A stretch of DNA of 21,561 nucleotides from UBA4246 sp045113695 (GCA_045113695.1 JBGUJG010000022.1:1-21561); one strand, 5' to 3'; counted from the first letter of the stretch, positions 13,975-21,046 are shown. Notes: generated by a model from the letters alone, not told the origin. Program-made: numbers and translations.

Positions 13975-14537
13975 AGCTCCTCCTGCCCGGTCATCAGCCG
14001 GATCAGTTCCTGATAGACCTCCGCGCCCTTCTGTTCCCACCGCTCCGTCAGCCGGGCGGCCAGCTCGCTGGAGGGTACGGGCATCGAGAGGGAGAGAATG
14101 GGCGTCCCCCTGTCGGTCACGGACAGCAGGACGTCGTATTCCCCGTTTTCGCCCTGTTTCATGGAGGCGGTGAATTCCCGCTTGCGGCGCAGGGCTTCCT
14201 GCCAGCCGGGCAGGAGACTGCGCACCGTCTGACGGTCGCTCTCCGGGATCCGGGCGAGAAAGAGGGAAAGGGTTTCCTGCCCGGCCTGGGTCAGGCTGTA
14301 GCGCCAGGAGGTCCCGTCCATCCGCCGGACCACCTGCCCTTCCCGCGTCAGGGAGGAAAGGGCCGGCATCAGCTCAAAGTAGGTCAGCAGTTCCCCGTCG
14401 CTGGCGCAGCGGAGCAGAAAGGTATCCGGCGCTTCCGGGAGTCCGGAGAGCAGCAGCAGAACAATCAGCCTGCACTCGCTTTCCGGCCGCTGGCGTTTGG
14501 GCAGATATGCCTTTTCATCCTCCCCGGTCCGGGCCAT
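13971..14537 (-). CDS. DUF4364 family winged-helix-like protein
   Basis: The product has 188 residues from the start chosen here. The first half (SECRLIVLLLLSGLPE...LLTYFELMPALSSLTREGQVVR) has the helix-turn-helix pattern of DUF4364 proteins, which resemble PadR-type regulators and are frequent in Clostridia. The second half is less conserved and predicts an alpha/beta dimerisation region. GGGAGG lies about six bases before the ATG at 14537; a longer frame exists without support. Its stop overlaps the ispDF start as ATGA, so it may influence isoprenoid gene expression, but that is only inferred from position. Confidence 0.75.
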   Translation of the reverse strand: MARTGEDEKAYLPKRQRPESECRLIVLLLLSGLPEAPDTFLLRCASDGELLTYFELMPALSSLTREGQVVRRMDGTSWRYSLTQAGQETLSLFLARIPESDRQTVRSLLPGWQEALRRKREFTASMKQGENGEYDVLLSVTDRGTPILSLSMPVPSSELAARLTERWEQKGAEVYQELIRLMTGQEEL

Positions 14538-14617
14538 GATGTCCCTCCCAAATGAAACAGTTTTCAATAAAATACTTATATTCGATCCGGGATGCGGGAA
14601 TTCCTGCCGGACAGAAT

Positions 14618-14648
14618 AAAAAAACTGTTCCGCGGGCCGGCGGAACAG
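14618..14648 (-). terminator. Terminator of the PARG gene
   Basis: CTGTTCCGC (14625-14633) and GCGGAACAG (14640-14648) form a 9-bp stem with a 6-base loop. On the minus strand seven T residues follow (14618-14624). It lies about 31 bases past the stop of the PARG gene and ahead of the DUF4364 gene. Confidence 0.92.
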
Positions 14649-14679
14649 AAAAAGATGAAGGGCAGAAGCCGATTTTGCT

Positions 14680-15489
14680 TCAGCTCCGGCTGAACGCTTC
14701 TTCAAACACCCGGAAGTTCGGGTTCCCGGGCCGGTCCGGGACAGCGAAGATGACCTTCCGGAAATACCGGCCGTATTTCCTGCTGACCAGGAAATCCCGG
14801 AACACGTCCGCGACCAGGGCGGGCGGATTGTTGAATACCCCGCATCCGAACGCGCCGAGCACCAGGATGTCGGTGTCCCGCGCCGCGGCCACTTCCAGGA
14901 TATTCCGGATCCGCCCGGTCAGCACAGCCCGGAGTTTGTCCTCCGGGACAGGCTTCTTTTTGCCCGGATCAATATACGGGGCGGCGCTGGTCAGCACGTC
15001 TGTCTGAAACCAGGGCTCCATGTCCCGGGGAACCGGATCGTCCGTTTTGAACACGGTGACGCCGGGCGAATAAATAACGGCGTCCGTGCCCATGTCCCCG
15101 GTGTTTCTCGCGTTCCATTTGTAGTAGTTTTTCAGCAGGTAGGGAATCGTCAGCGTGTTATAAAGATTGCTGCTCCTGCAGAGGCATTCCTCCTGGGCCA
15201 TCGCCCCGTTGGCCGCACCGCCCCCGGGGGAATAGGCGTTGGCGAAGTTCAGCACCGCCGTCCGGCAGTTTTCGGCCGCGTATGCCTGCGCGCAGTGCAA
15301 GGTGGTATCGTCAGTTACCTGTATATCCGGGCTGTCCGTTTTGATCCGGGGATTGATGGCCCGGTATTCTGCCAGGTACAGCAGGGTGCCCGCCTGGGCT
15401 TCGGCCGTCCGCGCAGCGAGAACAGGATCCTCCTTGATTCTTCTCTGCGTGTCCTGAAACGCCTGTTTCAGCGCGATTCTGTCGCCCAT
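14680..15489 (-). CDS. Bacterial-type poly(ADP-ribose) glycohydrolase, TIGR02452 family
   Basis: The 269-residue protein has a macrodomain-related PARG catalytic fold. The signature is NFANAYSPGGGAANGAMAQE with the adjoining Glu at about 81-101: GGG followed by QEE, whose second Glu is catalytic in characterised PARGs. Also present are YSPGVTVFK and the phosphate-loop-like LVLGAFGCGVFNN. The enzyme would remove ADP-ribose from modified proteins or nucleic acids in the cytoplasm. AAGGAGG lies six to seven bases before the ATG. It is a single gene with its own terminator. No ADP-ribosyltransferase, toxin or NAD-linked gene is adjacent, so the physiological substrate is unknown. Confidence 0.92.
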   Translation of the reverse strand: MGDRIALKQAFQDTQRRIKEDPVLAARTAEAQAGTLLYLAEYRAINPRIKTDSPDIQVTDDTTLHCAQAYAAENCRTAVLNFANAYSPGGGAANGAMAQEECLCRSSNLYNTLTIPYLLKNYYKWNARNTGDMGTDAVIYSPGVTVFKTDDPVPRDMEPWFQTDVLTSAAPYIDPGKKKPVPEDKLRAVLTGRIRNILEVAAARDTDILVLGAFGCGVFNNPPALVADVFRDFLVSRKYGRYFRKVIFAVPDRPGNPNFRVFEEAFSRS

Positions 15490-15513
15490 TTCCTGTCCTC
15501 CTTACGTCAGCAG

Positions 15514-15542
15514 AGCCGGTGCGGCAATGAACCGCACCGGCT
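15514..15542. other. Perfect hairpin between the FloA-block and PARG genes
   Basis: AGCCGGTGCGG (15514-15524) and CCGCACCGGCT (15532-15542) form an 11-bp stem with a 7-base loop. The flanking T-run (15550-15556) lies on the plus strand, after CCGGAAATG, so it is not a standard terminator for the minus-strand genes. It may partly attenuate read-through from the FloA operon into the PARG gene. Confidence 0.6.
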
Positions 15543-15562
15543 CCGGAAATGTTTTTTTCAGT

Positions 15563-16081
15563 TTATCTGGTCCGCGTCCGGTTTCTACGGTTCAGGATCT
15601 CGCTCATGACGACGGCGTTGACCATGCTGTCTTTGGTGAAGGACAGCGGGAGAGCGGCGGGCGCGGATTCAGCCGGAACGCTCCGGTCCAGGTCTTCGCA
15701 GACGGGGAGAACGGGATCGTCCAGCATGTAGTCGTGGCAGGGGTCGAAGCCCTCGATGCCCTGCCCTTCCATCGTCAGCAGGGAAGGGGCGGCTGTGGCG
15801 TGCTGATGCCGCTCGGTGGGGTGCAGGGTGCCGTCCGCCCCGCGGTGCGCGGTGAAGCTGAGTTCCTTTTCCGGCTCGGGCTTCACCGGGGCGGCCGGTT
15901 TCTTTGGCTTTTCAGCCGTCGGCTGGCGGGACGGGGCGGGCCGGGCGGAAGGCGCGGCGCCGGTCCGGGCGGGCTGCCCGGGCTTCTGGCTGCCGCTTTT
16001 GTTCTTGCGGCTGCTCCTGCCGATCACGCCGAAGAACAGATACAGCACAAACAGGAGAAACAGGGGTGACAGTCGATCCAT
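15563..16081 (-). CDS. Single-pass membrane protein of unknown function, third gene of the nfeD-floA block
   Basis: The 172-residue product starts MDRLSPLFLLFVLYLFFGVIG, one transmembrane helix, then a basic Pro/Ala-rich disordered stretch (about 25-70) and an acidic tail with a conserved-looking block DPCHDYMLDDPVLPVC. I do not recognise the family. The ATG at 16081 is chosen because AAAGGAGG stands ten bases upstream; two earlier in-frame ATG codons would sit before or on that site. It follows floA by 46 bases, a position where Bacillus has yqfB, but I see no sequence match to that gene. A role in FloA membrane domains is a guess from position. Confidence 0.7.
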   Translation of the reverse strand: MDRLSPLFLLFVLYLFFGVIGRSSRKNKSGSQKPGQPARTGAAPSARPAPSRQPTAEKPKKPAAPVKPEPEKELSFTAHRGADGTLHPTERHQHATAAPSLLTMEGQGIEGFDPCHDYMLDDPVLPVCEDLDRSVPAESAPAALPLSFTKDSMVNAVVMSEILNRRNRTRTR

Positions 16082-16127
16082 GATGTTCATCCCTCCTTTC
16101 ATTCAGGAAGAAGCAACGGAGGGAACA

Positions 16128-17120
16128 TTACTTTTTCCGGGGCTCCTGCGGAGCGGGGGCAGGCACGGCGGCCTGGGCGATGCCGTTGCGCATCTCGGTA
16201 TCGGCGATGGTGTTCTGCATCTGATAGTAGTCCATCACGCCGAGCTTGCCGTTGCGGAGCGCTTCGGCCATGGCCAGCGGCACCTGGGCCTCGGCCTCGA
16301 CCACCTTGGCGCGCATCTCCTGCACGGAGGCCTTCATTTCCTGCTCGTGGGCGACGGCCATCGCGCGGCGCTCCTCGGCCTTGGCCTGGGCGATGCGGCG
16401 GTCGGCTTCCGCCTGGTCCATCTGCAGCTGGGCGCCGACGTTGCGGCCGACGTCCACATCCGCGATATCAATGGAAAGGATTTCGTAAGCGGTGCCGGCG
16501 TCCAGGCCCTTGCCCAGCACGGTCTGGCTGATCAGGTCCGGGTTTTCAAGCACCGCTTCGTGGCTCTGGGAGGAGCCGATGGTGGTGACGATGCCTTCGC
16601 CGATACGGGCGATGATGGTCTCTTCGCCGGCGCCGCCGACCAGGCGCTCGATGTTGGTGCGCACGGTGACGCGGGCCTTGGCGCGCAGCTCGATGCCGTC
16701 CTTGGCGATGGCGGCGACGGGGGGCGTCTCAATGACCTTCGGCACGACGCTCATCTGCACGGCTTCCAGCACGTTGCGGCCGGCCAGGTCGATGGCGCAG
16801 GAGGTCTTGAAGGGCAGCTCGATCCCGGCCTGATGGGCGGAAATCAGGGCGCTGACGACGCGCTCGACGTTGCCGCCGGCCAGGTAGTGGTTTTCCAGCT
16901 CATCCGTGGTCAGGTCCAGGCCGGCCTTCCGGGCGCGGATAAAACTGTCCACGATCTTCTGAGGGGAAATGTGGCGCAGCCGCATGCCCACCAGGGAGCC
17001 GATTTTGACCGGCACGCCGCTGGCGCGGGAGCGGATCCACAGGCCGACGGGCACGATGGTCAGGAAGATGAGCAGCAGGACGATGATCAGGAAGGGAAGC
17101 GCGAAAGCCATCACAGACAT
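16128..17120 (-). CDS. floA: Flotillin-like protein FloA
   Basis: FloA is a membrane-anchored SPFH protein that organises functional membrane microdomains. The 330-residue sequence has an N-terminal hydrophobic hairpin or anchor (about 4-28), then the SPFH/band-7 domain (VPVKIGSLVGMRLRHISPQKIV onward, AKDGIELRAKARVTVRTNIERLVGGAG). The C-terminal helical region is rich in Glu and Ala (DQAEADRRIAQAKAEERRAM). It ends with a short Pro/Lys tail. A near-perfect AAGGAGGT stands seven bases before the ATG. NfeD precedes it by 33 bases, the usual partner arrangement. Confidence 0.97.
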   Translation of the reverse strand: MSVMAFALPFLIIVLLLIFLTIVPVGLWIRSRASGVPVKIGSLVGMRLRHISPQKIVDSFIRARKAGLDLTTDELENHYLAGGNVERVVSALISAHQAGIELPFKTSCAIDLAGRNVLEAVQMSVVPKVIETPPVAAIAKDGIELRAKARVTVRTNIERLVGGAGEETIIARIGEGIVTTIGSSQSHEAVLENPDLISQTVLGKGLDAGTAYEILSIDIADVDVGRNVGAQLQMDQAEADRRIAQAKAEERRAMAVAHEQEMKASVQEMRAKVVEAEAQVPLAMAEALRNGKLGVMDYYQMQNTIADTEMRNGIAQAAVPAPAPQEPRKK

Positions 17121-17153
17121 GGGATTACCTCCTTCAGCAGTCAGTTCATTGGG

Positions 17154-17642
17154 TTATTTGGAGACTGGCTCCACGACGATCCGCGAGCCGTTGACGTGGA
17201 TGATGCGCACGGTTTTGCCGGCGTCCAGGAATTCGCCCTCGGTGACGACGCTCTTGCGCTCGCCGCCGATCAGGACAATGCCGCTGGGGCGCAGCGGGGT
17301 CTGCGTGACGCCCTCCCGGCCGACCAGGGAATCTTTTTTTGCTTCCGGCGCGCTTTCAGCCGGCTGCTTGAGGAACAGGGCAGACCGGGAGAGACGGCCG
17401 TTTTTGGCCGATCGCAGGGAAACCACGATGGCTGCCGTGACCAGGGCGATGACCCCCAGGCAGGCGACGATGCCCCAGACGGCGCCGTAGGCCCGGAAGA
17501 TCAGCCAGATGAAGGCCAGCAGCATCAGCAGGCCGGAGATGCCTGGCAGGCCGATGCCGGGCAGGAACATTTCGACCACCACCAGCCCGATGCCAACGAC
17601 GGCCAGCAGGATCATGGCCAGGTTGCTTGCGAAGAAATCCAT
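17154..17642 (-). CDS. NfeD-like membrane protein, partner of FloA
   Basis: The 162-residue product has two to three transmembrane helices (about 5-25, 28-52, 58-76; ILLAVVGIGLVVVEMFLPGI is typical), a basic linker, and a C-terminal NfeD OB-fold (DSLVGREGVTQTPLRPSG...). Proteins of this type are encoded with flotillins and assist their membrane organisation. The ATG at 17642 is chosen because AAGGGGGGTGG lies a few bases upstream; the longer frame runs into the heptad repeat. It is the first gene of the nfeD-floA-unknown block. Confidence 0.93.
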   Translation of the reverse strand: MDFFASNLAMILLAVVGIGLVVVEMFLPGIGLPGISGLLMLLAFIWLIFRAYGAVWGIVACLGVIALVTAAIVVSLRSAKNGRLSRSALFLKQPAESAPEAKKDSLVGREGVTQTPLRPSGIVLIGGERKSVVTEGEFLDAGKTVRIIHVNGSRIVVEPVSK

Positions 17643-17659
17643 AAATCCACCCCCCTTTT

Positions 17660-17694
17660 TTATGCGTAATGCATAATGCATAATTCATAATGAT
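17660..17694 (+). repeat. Heptad tandem repeat (TAATGCA family)
   Basis: Five contiguous 7-base units lie here: TTATGCG, TAATGCA, TAATGCA, TAATTCA, TAATGAT. The repeat sits just upstream of the NfeD ribosome binding site, so it may overlap the nfeD promoter. It is far more AT-rich than the surrounding genes. Confidence 0.85.
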
Positions 17695-17730
17695 AGTTTT
17701 GTGTGTGACGGACGGCGATGCCGGGGCCGG

Positions 17731-18303
17731 TTACAGGGTCTGAATGATCTGCGCCAGGCGCTCCATATCGGCCCGGTAAACGGCCGCGAGGGAACGGTTG
17801 TAGATGACCGAAGCCGGATGGTACAGGGAAAACAGAGGGAACCCGAGCGGGCTTTTAAGCATTTGCCCGTGGCAGACGCCGACGATGCTGTCTGCCCGGT
17901 ACAGGGCTTTTAAGGGCGTGTTGCCCAGGGTCACCAGGAGCCGGGGCTTCAGCAGGAGAATCTCTTTTTCCAGCCAGGGGAGGAAAAAGGCAATCTCTTC
18001 CCGGTTGGGCGGGCGGTTGCGCAGCCGCCCGGTGGGGCCCTGTTCACAGGGCCGGATCTTGACCACGTTGGAGATGTACAGGGTTTCCCGGGTGAGGCCG
18101 GTGGCGGCCAGAAACTCGTCCAGGTTTTTGCCGGCGGCTCCGGCGAAGGGCCGGCCTTCTTCGACTTCTTTCGAGCCCGGTGCTTCCCCGATCAGCATCA
18201 CGGCCGGATGCGGGGGCCCGACGCCGGACACGGTCTTCCGGGAAGGAAAGCGGACTGCGCTTTCCCGCGCCATCGCTTCGTACAGCGCCTGTGTTTCGCT
18301 CAG
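17731..18303 (-). CDS. Uracil-DNA glycosylase superfamily protein lacking the Fe-S cysteines
   Basis: The product is about 190 residues if it starts at the CTG (18301-18303), or 180 from the ATG at 18273. GEAPG at 39-43 with GRPFAGAAGKNLDEFL is motif 1, and YHPASVIYNRSL is motif 2 with the conserved His. The paired N-terminal cysteines and the second cysteine pair of type-4 enzymes are absent, which matches a cluster-free clostridial subgroup that I recall. The CTG start is favoured because AGGGGGG lies about seven bases before it, while the ATG has no ribosome binding site. It would excise uracil from DNA. It is the last gene of the operon, 77 bases after the type-4 paralog. Confidence 0.85.
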   Translation of the reverse strand: MSETQALYEAMARESAVRFPSRKTVSGVGPPHPAVMLIGEAPGSKEVEEGRPFAGAAGKNLDEFLAATGLTRETLYISNVVKIRPCEQGPTGRLRNRPPNREEIAFFLPWLEKEILLLKPRLLVTLGNTPLKALYRADSIVGVCHGQMLKSPLGFPLFSLYHPASVIYNRSLAAVYRADMERLAQIIQTL

Positions 18304-18380
18304 ACGGACACCCCCCTCTGTACGGTAAAAACATTACCAGATGATTGTGGCGGAATGATGACAGAAAACAGACAGTTGGT

Positions 18381-18938
18381 CTAACCGGTTTCCTTCAGTT
18401 TCTCCCTTACCGCTTTCAGATCCTCCCAGGCTTCCCGTTTCTTGCCTTCGTCGCGCAGCAGGGCGGCCGGGTGGTAGGTGGGCATGAACCAGACGCCGCC
18501 TTTCTGAACGAACCTTCCCCGGTCCCGGGTGACGCGGAAATCCTCGCCCAGGGTGTACCGGCCGGCAGTGGCGCCCAGCAGCAGGATCACCTTTGGGCGG
18601 ACCAGGGCGAACTGCATCCGCAGAAAGGGCAGGCAGGCTTCGGCCTCCTCCGGCAGCGGGGTGCGGTTTTCCGGCGGGCGGCACTTGACCACGTTGCAGA
18701 TGTAGACCTCTTCGCGGGTCAGCCCGATGGCGGCCAGCATCCGGGTCAGCAGCTGGCCGGCCCGGCCGACGAAGGCCAGGCCCTGTTCGTCTTCGTCCCG
18801 CCCCGGGCCCTCCCCGATCAGCATCAGGCGGGCATGCGGGTTCCCCTGCCCCGGCACCTTGTGATGGATCTGCCGGCACAGCCCGCATTTTTGGCACAGA
18901 CTGATCTGCCTGTTCAGTTCATCCCAGCTGATTTCCAT
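18381..18938 (-). CDS. Uracil-DNA glycosylase, family 4 (Fe-S type)
   Basis: This 185-residue DNA-repair enzyme removes uracil from DNA. Cys15 and Cys18 (LCQKCGLC) with Cys86 and Cys102 (CRPPENRTPLPEEAEAC) are the four ligands of the 4Fe-4S cluster. GEGPG at 42-46 with DEQGLAFVGRAGQLL is motif 1, and TYHPAALLRD is motif 2. All diagnostic residues are present. It begins six bases after the small membrane protein gene and lies next to a paralog without the cluster, so the cell keeps two different uracil glycosylases in one transcript. Confidence 0.95.
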   Translation of the reverse strand: MEISWDELNRQISLCQKCGLCRQIHHKVPGQGNPHARLMLIGEGPGRDEDEQGLAFVGRAGQLLTRMLAAIGLTREEVYICNVVKCRPPENRTPLPEEAEACLPFLRMQFALVRPKVILLLGATAGRYTLGEDFRVTRDRGRFVQKGGVWFMPTYHPAALLRDEGKKREAWEDLKAVREKLKETG

Positions 18939-18944
18939 AAATCA

Positions 18945-19163
18945 TTACCTGATATTTCCGAACATCATCGAGAGCAGGGAGGAAATGTTCTGCCTGGCGA
19001 AGGTGATCATGCTGAACAGGAGCGCCAGCAGGGCGAACAGGAGCAGCACGCCGGTCACCAGGCCGGCCAGCTGGCCGATCTGGGAAATCATCCGCCAGCG
19101 TTCCCGGCTGTCGAGCCGCCGGAGCGCTTCTTCTTCCTGATAGGGGTCATAAGGGTGCTGCAT
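18945..19163 (-). CDS. Small single-pass membrane protein, unknown
   Basis: The product has 72 residues. The N-terminal third is acidic and soluble (MQHPYDPYQEEEALRRLDSRERW). It is followed by a long hydrophobic helix (GQLAGLVTGVLLLFALLALL and on) and a short tail ending FGNIR. No family recognised. TTGGAGG precedes the ATG at 19163 by five bases; a TTG four codons upstream lies on that site and is less likely. The start overlaps the trmL 3' end by 17 bases, and the type-4 glycosylase gene follows after six bases, so it is tightly embedded in the operon. Confidence 0.78.
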   Translation of the reverse strand: MQHPYDPYQEEEALRRLDSRERWRMISQIGQLAGLVTGVLLLFALLALLFSMITFARQNISSLLSMMFGNIR

Positions 19164-19686
19164 GCTTGCCTCCAAGATAGTCCATCCAGGGCTGGGCGGG
19201 GTCGTCCCGCCCGGTCAGGCTGCCCGAAGATTCAAGGCCCGGGAAATCCAGCTGGCGGAGCGCTTCGTACAGCACCACTGCCACGGAGTTGCTCAGGTTG
19301 AGCGACCGGGCGTCCGGCCGCATGGGGATGCGGATGCAGCGGCCGTACACCCGTTCCAGCAGGGATTCGGGCAGGCCCCTGGTTTCACAGCCGAACACGA
19401 GAAAATCATCCGGGCCGTAAACAGCTTCCGTGTAGCTCCGGGGCGCCTTGGTGGACGCAAAATGATAGTTTGCCTCCGGGAACAGACGGATCAGGGCTTC
19501 AAAAGTGGGCAGGACGCTGATCTTCACCATCCCGAAATAGTCAAGCCCCGCCCGCCTGTAGTATTTATCGCTCATCGAAAAGCCCAGCGGCTCGATCAGG
19601 TACAGATCCGAGCCCGTCGCGGCGCAGGTCCGGGCGATGTTGCCGGTGTTCTGCGGGATTTCCGGCGCGTACAGCACCACGTTCAT
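19147..19686 (-). CDS. trmL: tRNA (cytidine/uridine-34-2'-O)-methyltransferase TrmL
   Basis: This SPOUT-class methyltransferase modifies the wobble base of tRNA-Leu using S-adenosylmethionine. The 179 residues start MNVVLYAPEIPQNTGNIART, the diagnostic N-terminal motif. FLVFGCETRGLP and IRIPMRPDARSLNLSNSVA form the trefoil knot and SAM pocket. The sequence after about residue 155 is slightly longer than usual (LTGRDDPAQPWMDYLGG). The ATG at 19686 overlaps the upstream stop as ATGA, indicating coupled translation. A longer frame upstream has no support. Confidence 0.95.
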   Translation of the reverse strand: MNVVLYAPEIPQNTGNIARTCAATGSDLYLIEPLGFSMSDKYYRRAGLDYFGMVKISVLPTFEALIRLFPEANYHFASTKAPRSYTEAVYGPDDFLVFGCETRGLPESLLERVYGRCIRIPMRPDARSLNLSNSVAVVLYEALRQLDFPGLESSGSLTGRDDPAQPWMDYLGGKHAAPL

Positions 19687-20336
19687 AAGCCGGCCGTCCT
19701 TTGCGTTTTTTGCGTTTTCTGCATGGCTTCGGAAAGGCCCAGCAGCTGGATGTCGGCAAGATACCGGGCGCACCGTTCTTCCAGGCCTTCTTCTTCCCTG
19801 AGGTCCTGCCCCCAGATCCGTTCGTCGGCCAGGGCGGCGTAGGCCAGGGATTCCGCGTCCATATCGCAGGACAGGCGGGAAAACGAGGCCAGCCCTTCCT
19901 CATCCCGCGTCAGGGGGACGGCGCTTCCGTCGGAGCCGACCAGGGTGTAGCCGCCTTCGCCCCGGCGGACGCCGGCCAGCAGCATGATCAGCGCGCACAG
20001 GCAGAAGGTCAGGCAGGGAGTGTCTTCCCCGATCAAAGGCAGCAGGTACAGGCGGAAGCTTTCGAGCGCTCCATCCATCAGGTCGTTGACGCGCAGGGAG
20101 GTGGGCTGAAAGGAAAGGTAGCGGCAGGCGGCGATCACCGCCTCGTCCCGGCCCTCTTTGTCCATCCGGGGCATCAGCTCCTGCTGAAGGCACCTGCCGA
20201 AAAAGGGGCGGATCACCGGGTCCGCCATGCAGTCCGCCACGGTGTTCAGTTCAAACAGCACGCCCAGCGGCGCCAGCAGGCATTCCGCCCGGGCGCGGAG
20301 CAGCACCTCAGAGGAGACAACGGAAAAGGATTGCAT
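19683..20336 (-). CDS. Orphan tagaturonate reductase (UxaB)-like C-terminal domain
   Basis: The product has 217 residues. It resembles the C-terminal mannitol-dehydrogenase-type domain of tagaturonate reductases: LLAPLGVLFELNTVADCMAD, FRLYLLPLIGE and the end region ERIWGQDLREEEGLEERCAR all follow the pattern of that family as I remember it. The N-terminal Rossmann NAD-binding half is absent, and nothing like it is encoded upstream. A good promoter starts the transcript only about 55 bases before the ATG at 20336, so the gene appears to be expressed in this form. The ribosome binding site is weak (AAAGGGG at a long spacing). The stop overlaps trmL as ATGA. It could be a repurposed domain or a decayed enzyme kept for operon coupling. 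Confidence 0.6.
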   Translation of the reverse strand: MQSFSVVSSEVLLRARAECLLAPLGVLFELNTVADCMADPVIRPFFGRCLQQELMPRMDKEGRDEAVIAACRYLSFQPTSLRVNDLMDGALESFRLYLLPLIGEDTPCLTFCLCALIMLLAGVRRGEGGYTLVGSDGSAVPLTRDEEGLASFSRLSCDMDAESLAYAALADERIWGQDLREEEGLEERCARYLADIQLLGLSEAMQKTQKTQRTAGL

Positions 20337-20400
20337 GATGTCCGGAACGGCCCCTTTCCACAGACGGCGGGCAGGCGCGTCTGAATCTGTTGATGCGGGT

Positions 20401-20429
20401 ATTGTACCAAAAAACGGGGGAGATGTAAA
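20401..20429 (-). promoter_or_regulatory. Promoter of the trmL/uracil-glycosylase operon
   Basis: The minus strand reads TTTACA (20424-20429), a 17-base spacer and TACAAT (20401-20406). Transcription would start near 20393, shortly before the orphan UxaB-like domain, and probably covers five genes down to 17731. Confidence 0.85.
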
Positions 20430-20480
20430 GAAGAGGTTCGCATGACAGGCGGGAGCGGAGAGCTGGGCGGCCTCCGGCCG

Positions 20481-20515
20481 CAGAGTGAAGAGCGGAGAGT
20501 GGAGAGCGGAGATCA
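20481..20515 (+). repeat. Heptad tandem repeat (GAGAGTG family)
   Basis: Five contiguous 7-base units lie here: CAGAGTG, AAGAGCG, GAGAGTG, GAGAGCG, GAGATCA. They are preceded by a GC-rich palindromic stretch (GCGGCCTCCGGCCGC, 20468-20482). The repeat lies upstream of the trmL operon promoter in a region without genes. Confidence 0.8.
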
Positions 20516-20570
20516 ATAGCGCTGAAAAAACGGACAGATCAGGCCGGAAAGTGAACATCCGGAGCAGCTC

Positions 20571-20598
20571 AGAGCAGTTTTCATGAAAAAACTGCTCT
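20571..20598. repeat. Inverted repeat of the AGAGCAG motif
   Basis: AGAGCAGTTTT (20571-20581) and AAAACTGCTCT (20588-20598) form a perfect 11-bp stem with loop CATGAA. The same AGAGCAG motif returns at 20635-20650 and, inverted, at 21064-21080. Confidence 0.7.
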
Positions 20599-20634
20599 CC
20601 GGAAATTCCTGTCAGATCTGGGATTTCGCTGAAA

Positions 20635-20657
20635 AGAGCAGAAAGAGCAGTTTTTTC
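20635..20657 (+). repeat. Left outer inverted repeat (double AGAGCAG followed by a T-run)
   Basis: AGAGCAG-AA-AGAGCAG-TTTTTTC matches the reverse complement of 21056-21080 (AGAGCAG-TTC-AGAGCAG-TTTTTTTC). The pair brackets an AT-rich block of about 400 bases in which I find no convincing gene, apart from the MITE-like element. Confidence 0.7.
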
Positions 20658-20865
20658 AATTTTTTTATTTTGTAACTGATACATCCAAGCGGCTTTTTAA
20701 TATGTTTCTTCTTGTATTCTGATCATGTATGAAAGAATAAAATCTTCACATTCCTTCCATATACAGCATTAACCATTACCCTCTTCTTCAATGCTCGGAA
20801 TAAATACATAATTATGATTTCTTAAATATTCAGAAATAATCTGATTGTAGCTATGAATGAAATAT

Positions 20866-21046
20866 ATCGTATTATTGCTCCACCAATGAATTCTTGAAGT
20901 TGGATACAGCGGCAGAAGGGGTGAGAGACAAGGAATGAAAGCGCAGGCGTACCTGAAGGTACGACAAGCTTTCATGACGCAGTATATCGCTTCTTATGAC
21001 GCTGCAGATGGTTCAAGAATTTGTTGGGGGAGCAATATAATACGAT
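20866..21046. mobile_element. 181-bp MITE-like element with terminal inverted repeats
   Basis: The ends 20866-20898 and 21012-21046 are imperfect inverted repeats of about 33-35 bases. Both begin ATCGTATTA and share TTGCTCC and AATTCTTGAA, with a 2-base indel and three mismatches. The element is flanked on both sides by AAATAT (20860-20865 and 21047-21052), a candidate 6-bp target duplication, though AT-richness makes chance identity possible. The interior holds a hairpin GTACC-TGAA-GGTAC (20949-20962) inside ATGAAAGC/GCTTTCAT arms (20934-20941 and 20968-20975). No transposase is encoded, so any movement would depend on an enzyme elsewhere. Confidence 0.6.

Noticed and set aside
12820..14013. 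A 397-codon plus-strand frame opposite ispDF
   Set aside because: Antisense shadow; both IspD and IspF motifs are complete on the minus strand.
15816..17669. A 617-codon plus-strand frame opposite FloA and NfeD
   Set aside because: Antisense shadow rich in Gly, Asp, Ala and His; FloA and NfeD are certain on the other strand.
18044..18334. A frame with an ATG at 18334 overlapping the start of the second uracil glycosylase
   Set aside because: It is in a different frame from the glycosylase, lacks a ribosome binding site and encodes a low-complexity Arg/Gly/Ser sequence. It was considered as a possible frameshifted N-terminus but adds no recognisable Fe-S cysteines.
20769..20975. A 68-codon minus-strand frame ending SIEEEGNG
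   Set aside because: It starts inside the MITE-like element and has no ribosome binding site. Its last 30 or so codons could be gene debris, but no family could be named, and joining across the element gave no start codon.
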